Assembly: GCF_025024155.1 (NCBI RefSeq)
Contig: NW_026251715.1
Location: 1-64,000, forward strand
Length of the DNA: 64,000 bases
Reading direction: 5' to 3'
From: Gamsiella multidivaricata
Lineage: Eukaryota > Mortierellomycota > Mortierellomycetes > Mortierellales > Mortierellaceae
The notes under the pieces are model-generated. The model was given only the letters and a program-made list of their open reading frames with translations. It searched no databases and was not told the origin of the DNA. Below, one piece after another: positions 56,826 through 64,000 of this stretch. The translations under genes and the position numbers were made by a program. How positions within the stretch are numbered: the first letter of the stretch is position 1; every line of letters starts with the position of its first letter.

Positions 56826-59800
56826 ATGTATCGCGCTGCCACATTCTGCAGGCCGTCAATGCGCCTGAACTCGGCTCCTGCGTTTGCATGTCGCCAGGTT
56901 CTATTCCCGACGTCTTTTACCCCCACAACTGCAGCATCGGCAACAACCGTGCGCACTCTCAGGAGCGTACCTACAGCACCAGCAGTCCGTCATTTCACAC
57001 CAACTATCTCTGTTCAACCAGCCCCTTATCTTCGCACTAAAGCCGTCAATGGTACAAAGACTGCAGCACGCAAGTACACAACCGAATCGTCTGTTGTCGT
57101 AGAAGAAGAGGTATCGCCATGGTCTGCACTTTTACAGCTTTATGGATCGGACATAACGTTTCTATATTGTGTCTTTACACTTGTCTCCCTGGACTAACGC
57201 TTAATGGATTTGTTTTACGTTCTAAACTATGCAGCTTCCTTTGCAATACGGGATGCTGTACTTTGACAATGCATACCCGCTGAAGATGGGATGGTGGGAC
57301 ATTCGATATTCGCTTCTACGACCTGGATGGAAATCCCTCGAGCGCAAAGCTAAGATGGAACTGGTCCCACCCGAGAATGCCATGCCCTTCCACTTCAAGA
57401 TCGGTGGTATTGAGCCGCGGTATGTGTTTCAGTGATGTCTTTCTTGTTCTCTTTTTCTCTCAGTCAATGAAGCTAATTCATTCACTGCCACTGTGTCCCA
57501 CTCCATAGGCTGAAGGACGGAGGAATGTTTGTGCATTTTTCATATGTCCGTCCGAGCTCATACACCACACGGGAGGCACTTAAAGAGATCGAAAGCCGTT
57601 GTGAACAGCACCTTATCAGCCACGATCACTACATGTGGTTCAACTTTCAAAAGGTGCGAGCCTTTCTTGTCAAGGGAGCCCCCTTCCTGGAGGACATGGC
57701 CAGTCGATATCCAACTAGCAGAATCCGGATCGAGTATACCGGCGATCTCAACGTCGAAGGTCTCTACGCACTCTTCCGAAAGTACGGCAAAATCATGGAC
57801 ATTGTGATGCTTCCGCCAGTCAAAGACATGCCCAAACAGGCTATCGTCCAGTACTCATTCATGCGCGCTTCCACCAGTGCTAAGAGCTGTTTACATGGTT
57901 CGGAGATCAATGGCGTACGACTGAATGTGACATACGAGAGAACGCTGCAAGGAAATGCAATTTGGACATGGCTGACAAATCATCCTAGGATCACCGTGCC
58001 TCTCGGCGGTATGGCGCTTGCTGGAGTTTCGTTTGTCATCTTTGATCCTATGCGAGTATTCAGCATGCATGCCAAGATCACACAGTTGTTCAATATGAAC
58101 GAGTATCTGATCCTGAAATGGCTGCGCAAGGAGACTATCGGGCGCCTCACCCGTGCGCCAATCGATCCATCGCAGGCGACAGGATGGCGCGAGCGAGAAC
58201 AGGAGGAAGAACGACTCCGCAACTGGCTACTTATTCCACCAGGTACAAATGAGTACCATGACAACCCTTGTCGACTTGTGATTTCTGTCTTGATAGTCGA
58301 TTCTGGGACTAATATTGCTAATGGGATGGTGCACTAACTTGTAAAATAGAGTCGTTCGCAATTATCCATGGCCCTCGAGGCGCAGGAAAGACCGAGATGG
58401 TTGATTATGTGATCAAGGACAAGAAGCACAAAGTAGTTATCAGCTGTGAAGAGTTGGCCAACGCCAGAAGCGAAAGCGAGGTCTTGACGAACCTGGCTAA
58501 ACAAGTCGGTTACGTCCCCTTGTTCCAGTTCATGTCCACCATCAACAACATGATGGACATGGCTATTACTGCTACAACTGGACAAAAAGCAGGTACGGAG
58601 ATTTATTTGCATGTCCTTCATCACGAATCTGGAATACTGCCCGTGCAGACATCGTCTTTGCTGACAATGAACAACACCTTATTCGATAGGTCTGTCCGCA
58701 ACGTTCGAGGGGCAGATGAAAAAGATTCTGGATACCTTGACCATTGCCATCCAACAGGCATCACCGACAAAGAACATGTCCAGCTACTCGCCCGAGGCTA
58801 TCATGAAGAAGATCGAGGCCACCATTGAAGAAAAGGCCCGACATGAGGAGATGATCAAGGCTGGCGAATGCGGCACATCGACCCATACTCTAGAATCGAG
58901 GCGAGCTGCCAGGGCCAGGGCCAAGAAGAGACGGCAGGAAGGAGAAGATACCAAGTGGGTCGACCCTGATGAAATCCCTATCATCGTGATCGATGGATAC
59001 ATGTCCAGGGAGAAGGGGCCCCATACTAAGGAACTGTGGACTTACTTGGCCGACTGGGCTGCAGTCTTGGTCGAGAATCATGTTGCACATGTCGTGTTCT
59101 TGACCAACAATGTCGCGGCTGCCAAGCCCTTGGCTAAGGGTAAGTTCATTCCTCGTCAGTGAGGTTCACGGTTACAATTATGAATGCAGGAACGAGCCAA
59201 CTTACCCTGACCTCCTTTGTGGGACTCTATCTTTTTAGCTTTGCCAAACATGACATTCGAAACAATCGTGTTGGCAGATGCGAGTCTGGAGTCTGCCCTC
59301 GAGTATGTGTACAAACATTTAGACAGAGATGAATTTCCCGACTTGATCAAATCCGTCCAGACGATCGGAGGACGTTTGACAGACCTGGAGCTCTTTGTCC
59401 AAAAGATCAAGAGCGGCTTGAGTCCTGAAGGTTAGACACGCGTTCGCAGCACTCATTATCTCACGCTTTCGAGAACGATCGACAGTTCGAACTTGAGAAT
59501 TTAACCTTATGTGATTTTGGCACTTGGTATCTAGATGCGGTGAATGATATCCGGGGGCGAGCGGTCGTTGAGGTCAGGAAAAGTGCCTTTGACTTCGATA
59601 GCACTGATGGCAGGACATTGAGCTGGACGCCGATTCAATTCTGGGCTGTCATGAAGCAGCTTGCAGCAGGCGAGGCGGTAAGTTCTAAATACCTTTTCCT
59701 CCAATTCTACTTGCTCTTCGGTACCACCCATGAAACAGCCAAGTAGCTGCTTCAGAAATGACCGCCAAAGCAATTGTGGAACGCACCCCTCGCAAGCTCT

Positions 59801-60407
59801 TTTTTTTTTATAACTATTTTGATGAAGACAATTTCAAGACGTGGTACTAACGTATAATGGTATTTCAGGCCAACTTTGACGAGCTTAAGATTCATTCGCT
59901 GTTCAAGAACGACGAGTCGCCTTTCGCAGCCATGGAGCAAGCTGAACTCATCACTATCGTGCACAGAAATGGTACGAATAAGAGACGGTCGAAAAACCCG
60001 AGAGGCATACCTGTTACACAAGATTCTGATATATTCTCTTGTGCAAAAAAACAATAGGGCGACCATATGCTCTTCGTCCTGGTAAACCAATCTACCGCGC
60101 AGCATTCCAGGAGATCCTCTCCGACATTGGTTTCAACGCTGTGATGGAGCTCGAGTCCGCGACATTCCTCGAGAAGGAAGAGATGGTTAAGGTCGCAAAA
60201 TGGGAGGCGGAGCTGAAGGAGCTCTCAAATCTGTTGCACAAGGACGGATCCTGGTTGTTCGGAGGCAGAAGCGTCCCCAAGGAGGTTGATACCCGCGTCA
60301 AATGGCTGATGAAAAAGCTGGCCGAGTCGCATGCCAGGGTCGAGGCATATGAGCAGAAGGCGTCTGAGGCCAAGAAGATTGTCGCGAATCTCGGTGTGTC
60401 GATGTAA
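56826..60407 (+). CDS. YME2: Mitochondrial inner-membrane protein YME2 (RNA12)
   Basis: Inner-membrane protein affecting mitochondrial DNA escape and nucleoid structure. Nine exons (56826-57110, 57235-57419, 57509-58242, 58350-58592, 58690-59139, 59239-59430, 59535-59677, 59869-59971, 60058-60407) give 894 residues. An Arg/Ser/Thr-rich presequence (about 1-85) is followed by YFDNAYPLKMGWWDIRYSLL and an RRM (about 228-300: RIRIEYTGDLNVEGLYALF, GSEINGVRLNVTYE). A single membrane segment (about 318-336, VPLGGMALAGVSFVIF) comes next. The C-terminal P-loop domain has Walker A HGPRGAGKT (about 408-416) and Walker B IPIIVIDGYMS, then a coiled-coil tail (KLAESHARVEAYEQKASEAKK). Exon 1's donor (GTATCG) is the weakest junction. 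Confidence 0.96.
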
Positions 60408-60875
60408 AGACGAGTGAGATAGAGCACAGCCATACAGGCATCATTATAGAAAGTAGAACAGTGGTCCTTTGAAAGGCCATGTATGCCAAGAAAAAAAATA
60501 TATCACAGAGCATTAAAATGAAATGATAAATTCGAGATGAAGAGGCCGCCTTGAGAGTCCACACAAGGCGATGTGGTGTACTCGGTGATGCCTTGCCAAG
60601 GGCTCGGCAATACGTGCCCATCAGCACACCACGGGATACCTACCTCTGACTGCCGAAGAGTGCTTCAGTCGCAGCTGTTGAGCGCAAAAGCATCCCCGTT
60701 CGGATATAGTACTCCAGTACATCATGGAAAGTCAAAGGTACGCATCGCACCCCAGCCCTTGAGAATTGTGATATGAGGAAGAATCAGTTTTTAAAAAAAA
60801 AAAAAAAAGGCCGAAAACAAAGAACGCAGTGTCGCAGTGTAACAATATTGTATTACAGAAAAGAAATAGTAAGCA

Positions 60876-61421
60876 ACATGGGAGAAAACTCACTCGGAAG
60901 TGGGTCTTTTTGAGTGGTTGGATGCACAGGAGTCCTTCGATGAAAGGAGTTGTATCTTGGGGATCAGAGATGAAGTACTTGAATCTAATAATCCTACTTT
61001 GATATGCGTGTCAGATCTGGATCTGTTTAGTTTACCAAGCCCGAAACGGATTCCTAGCGAGGAGTTAGCATCTGAGCCTGCCCTAGCCCTAGCTACTGCT
61101 CCCGCACCAAGAACCTTCGCTTCAACACCAACTATATCTGGTTCAGCACCATCGACACCAATAGTGTCCGAAGCGTCAACAGCAACAGCGAAGTACTTGA
61201 CAGCAAAAAGAGGTGCACCCACACCAGTATCAACACTATCATCATCATTGTCCGTACCTGTCTGCGCATCAAATGCAGCCGCAGCATCTCCAATGGAACA
61301 AAAAGTATCGTTTTGGAACGGTTCGCATTTAGCCAACAATTGTACCTCAATAACTAACAGCAATCTATGCATCTATGCTGTGGGAACGAGGCATATTGTA
61401 TACATACCAGGATCCGCCTGA
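60876..61421 (+). other. Coding-like open frame, possible exon or gene relic
   Basis: About 181 codons without a stop, but the first ATG in frame is near 61292. The translation reads LFEWLDAQESFDERSC, then a Ser/Thr/Ala/Pro-rich stretch, then SFWNGSHLANNC and CIYAVGTRHIVYIPG. It resembles a linker plus a small folded end rather than random sequence. The antisense frame 60890-61372 is also open (160 codons with ATG), so strand is not certain. I do not recognise a family. Confidence 0.25.
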
Positions 61422-61503
61422 GTTTGAAGCGCAGTAGCAGGGGTTGATATGCTACACATAAAAAAAATTGGTTGTTGAACAAGTTCAACGTCTTGTGCTT
61501 TAG

Positions 61504-61949
61504 AATAAGGCATACAACTCCGTCCCTCCCCTTACTAGGCGATATGTGTCAGAACTAACTCTGGCAAGGTATACTTCTTGGGGTACAGTGTGGTTTGGGG
61601 AGGCGGTGCATTCGCTTCAGAAGAGGCAACGAGAGTACGTGTTCATCAAAAAACAACTGGGAGGGACAAAGAACAAAAACATCGCTCTGCCCTGGATTTT
61701 CGAACCATGCAGGGCCTGATCCAGCATGGCCATATCACACCGGATGTAAAGACCGTCAAAAGAACCTTGCTTGTCAAGAAACCGCCTACGACAAAGCTGG
61801 TTCGGTTATTCGGGCCACGGTGTGGCGACATAGCGAAGCTGTTGAAGAATAGGACCACCACTTTGGCGAAAAAGGATGTGACGAATACACTGAAAAAAAG
61901 TCCGCAGGTGGAAAAAATATACGTTTTTCTTTTTTTGGAGCGAGAATAA
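61504..61949 (+). pseudogene. Overlapping coding-like frames, possible relic
   Basis: Frame 61504-61719 has 71 codons without ATG (RRYVSELTLARYTSWG, VWFGEAVHSLQKRQREYVF). An overlapping frame carries an ATG at 61708 and runs 80 residues to 61949 (LIQHGHITPDVKTVKRTLL, KLVRLFGPRCGDIAKLLKN). Both look protein-like, which suggests one former gene with a frameshift, or two exons. Family unknown. Confidence 0.25.
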
Positions 61950-61977
61950 ACAGTACTGCCGACATTGATGCAGGATA

Positions 61978-62184
61978 TTATTGTTTTTTGTCGTAGATCG
62001 ATACTTTTGTCATGATGGCTACAGCTTTCTCAGCATGAGCGACTGAATCTGAAAGGCGCGAAAACGAGCCCATTTTGAGAAGCAAATCAAACTTCATTTG
62101 TTTATACTCGATACCGGCGCTGCCTTGCACAGTATAGAGATGTAGCTTCCCTTTGACGGGCGCATGTATTGTGAACCAGACCAT
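61978..62184 (-). CDS. Small hypothetical ORF, 68 residues
   Basis: Starts with ATG at 62184 (MVWFTIHAPVKGKLHLYTV) and ends KVSIYDKKQ. The composition is protein-like, with alternating hydrophobic residues and a helical second half. There is no recognised domain, and it may be an exon or a fragment. It lies about 200 bp downstream of the exportin stop on the same strand. Confidence 0.25.
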   Translation of the reverse strand: MVWFTIHAPVKGKLHLYTVQGSAGIEYKQMKFDLLLKMGSFSRLSDSVAHAEKAVAIMTKVSIYDKKQ

Positions 62185-62313
62185 CCCATTTTCGCTTCGT
62201 TTTTACTGCTACATCACTGTAGTACAAACATTTTGAGAAGCAGGGAGTTTTTTAACAACACGTTCTGTGCTAATTTCGTCGCGTCAAAACAATCATTATT
62301 CTATCGGAAGTAA

Positions 62314-62319
62314 TTTATT
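62314..62319 (-). terminator. Candidate poly(A) signal of the exportin gene
   Basis: AATAAA on the minus strand, 66 nt beyond the stop codon at 62385. Confidence 0.35.
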
Positions 62320-62384
62320 AAAGAGCACTCAGGAGGAGCCATAGTTAAGACCGGCGCTCCACCTTCCTTCCTTCCTTCTTTCCT

Positions 62385-64000
62385 TTACTTCACCCGTAAA
62401 ACACCACGCACGCCCATTAGGAACCTCATAAAGACCTCCCTCCTGGCCGGCGTCATGGCAACATCCCTAGGCGTCAACTCTCTCTGTCCAACAACATCTT
62501 GCGTCGGGAAGGCCTCCGAAAGATGTTGGAATGAGCCCGATAACCGTTGTTGCAACTCGGGCGTCAGGGGTGTCTCACTCGCTCCAAGCATCTCCTGGAT
62601 CAGCCCACCATAGGCCTCCTGCCTTGCACACACTAGTGCCAGCACGCACGAGCCCGCCACATCGACTAACTCCATATCCAGCTTCTTAAACAATAGCTGC
62701 TCAAATGTCAACTTCAGGAACTGATCCAAATGGATTCTTAGTCCTGCAACGTATTCTGTCGAGTTACGGAAAGTAGCATTACACGCATACAGGGCCAATG
62801 CTGTGATGGCTTGGAAGGTCAAGTGCGACACTTCAAGGATATTGTGGTCGATGCCGAATTTGAGGGAAGCCATCAGGTTGTTAAGCAGATCATTCGGTAG
62901 TTCGATAAGGCTTCCTGGGTACGACTCGACTAGCCTGGAAATCAGACGGATATAGAGTGTGCACAACCTTGGGATTTTAAGCATGTTCTCCTTGATCATG
63001 GGAATCAAAATATTGATGCCGGAAAAGACGACGGTTGATGGCGCGACGGCGTTAGGCGCATGTGCCAGCATCTGGTCCACGCCCCGGACCTCCAGAAGAC
63101 TCAGCAACATCTCCAATACAACCGAAACGTCGCTGTACGGCTCATCCTCTGCTTCCTCCCAAGCGATTGCTCGCTTATTGCCGAGATTTGCTGCCGAGAA
63201 TGTCTGCAAGAGTTTTAAGAGGCAGGTGTGAAAATAACTGACTTGGTCTGCAGAAAGGACCATAAAGTCGAGGTTTCTGATCAAATCGGTGTAGAGCCTC
63301 AGCACCAGGATTTGGACCTCGGGAAAGTTGTTGTAGACCCTCACCAGATCCACGAACGACTCAAAGAAGCGAGAGCAGAAGTTGTAGATCATCGGAGTAT
63401 TAACATCTGTCAGTGCCAATGCTAGTCCATTGAACATCTATTCGAAGAATGATGGAATAGAAGATATTAATTGATGTTCATGTGAATGAATTGGTGGGAA
63501 ATAAAGCCGCACCTGTTTGGGCACGGTTCGTTACCTCTAGGCCATTCATGATCTGGCTCATGACTTCAGGAGTTTGGTATCTGCTCTGGAATGACTTGTC
63601 GTGTAGAACAGCCGCAAAGCGTGTCTCGATAGCCGTTGAGATCAGGTTGAAGTAATGTCCGTTCAGTTGCTCGGTAGGGGCGTACGAGATAATATTTGTG
63701 ATCGACTGAATAAGCGAGCTGAAGATAACAAATGACAAAGGTGCCTTGATTAGTATTTCATGCGACCTCGCAGGCGAAAGTTCAGGACGCGCTGCATGAT
63801 AAAAACAAAAGAAGCACATACTTGTGGATGACTTCAGGGAGGACAGAGAGGTGATCGATAAAGAAGCTAACGAGCGGAGGAAATTGTTCTATAGTTGTAA
63901 TTGTACAGTTGAAAGATTAGCACATTATGCTTCCGCGCAGCTACTGGACCGCTTTGCCCATGCCAACTTCACATCCACTCACCAGACTGTAGAAGCGCGT
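62385..64000 (-). CDS. Exportin (Xpo4/Xpo7-like), C-terminal part
   Basis: Nuclear transport receptor of the importin-beta/exportin superfamily; only the 3' end lies in the window. Exons 64000(partial)-63983, 63888-63822, 63718-63535 and 63437-62385 join in phase, giving about 440 residues up to the stop at 62385. The sequence is a run of amphipathic helices typical of HEAT repeats. Phrases such as LPEVIHN, FNGLALALTDV, MIYNFCSRFFESFVDLVRVY and FPEVQILVLRLYTDLI resemble exportin-4/exportin-7 (RanBP17) C-terminal repeats. The exact subfamily is uncertain by eye. The first ATG inside the window (63437) is an internal Met, not the start. Confidence 0.7.

Larger units (their letters stand above)
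60408..62384. other. Gene-poor region with coding-like fragments
   Basis: No complete gene is supported. Three protein-like pieces occur: an open + frame 60876-61421, overlapping + frames 61504-61719 and 61708-61949, and a 68-codon minus ORF 61978-62184. None matches a family I know and none has convincing splice partners. Confidence 0.5.

Noticed and set aside
60890..61372. 160-codon minus ORF with ATG
   Set aside because: It is the antisense of a + frame that reads more like protein. Its Val/Ala/Gly-rich content follows from the complement of Thr/Ala/Ser/Pro codons. It is kept only as a note on strand uncertainty.

Overview
This window is nuclear DNA of a filamentous fungus. Nearly every gene is broken by short introns (mostly 60-150 bp) with GTRNGT-type donors, CTAAC/CTAAY-like branch sites and YAG acceptors. 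The gene set is eukaryotic and fungal: CCH1, HIS7 as a HisH-HisF fusion, MSS4, YME2 and a GH5_12 sterylglucosidase. Moderate GC, CAG/CAA glutamine runs, many homopolymer tracts in introns, and an Argonaute next to lipid-signalling genes would suit an early-diverging fungus such as Mucoromycota (Mortierella-like). That placement is inference. I see no rRNA, tRNA, CRISPR array, intact transposon or prokaryotic gene. All exon joins were read by eye from splice consensus, and reading phase was summed across each gene; there is no transcript evidence.

Layout. 1-2522 (-): 5' part of a C2-domain diacylglycerol lipase, cut by the window edge at its catalytic serine. 4914-5814 (+): centrin-like EF-hand protein with a large acidic insertion. 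6095-10397 (+): complete Argonaute in 15 exons with an intact DEDH tetrad. 12652-16864 (+): PI4P 5-kinase (MSS4). 17891-19902 (-): HIS7. 20459-22543 (-): tail-anchored inositol polyphosphate 5-phosphatase. 23838-25043 (+): SAP-domain RNA-export protein (THO1/SARNP type). 26176-28491 (+): unknown disordered S/T-P-rich protein behind a very large CA/CT microsatellite. 29904-35232 (-): SH3-WW-REM-CDC25 Ras exchange factor. 36658-40419 (+): GH31 glucosidase. 40771-42006 (-): ETF beta. 42370-50922 (-): CCH1 calcium channel in 18 exons. 51459-55247 (+): GH5_12 sterylglucosidase. 55536-56512 (-): complex I NDUFS4. 56826-60407 (+): mitochondrial YME2. 60408-62384: gene-poor, with coding-like fragments. 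62385-64000 (-): C-terminal part of an exportin, cut by the right edge.

How they fit together. There is no operon or obvious biosynthetic cluster; this is ordinary core genome. Several genes meet in membrane-lipid and calcium/Ras signalling: the DAG lipase, PI4P 5-kinase, 5-phosphatase, RasGEF, CCH1 and sterylglucosidase. The kinase that makes PI(4,5)P2 and a phosphatase of the family that removes it are separated only by HIS7. Three genes serve mitochondria (ETFB, NDUFS4, YME2), and the last two share a 313 bp divergent promoter. I found no convincing undescribed system. The observations most worth a second look are the centrin insertion, the T24/A29 pairable tracts inside an Argonaute intron, the GC-AG intron plus 36-nt microexon in the RasGEF, the compound microsatellite in a 5' leader, and an unassigned coding-like region near 61 kb.
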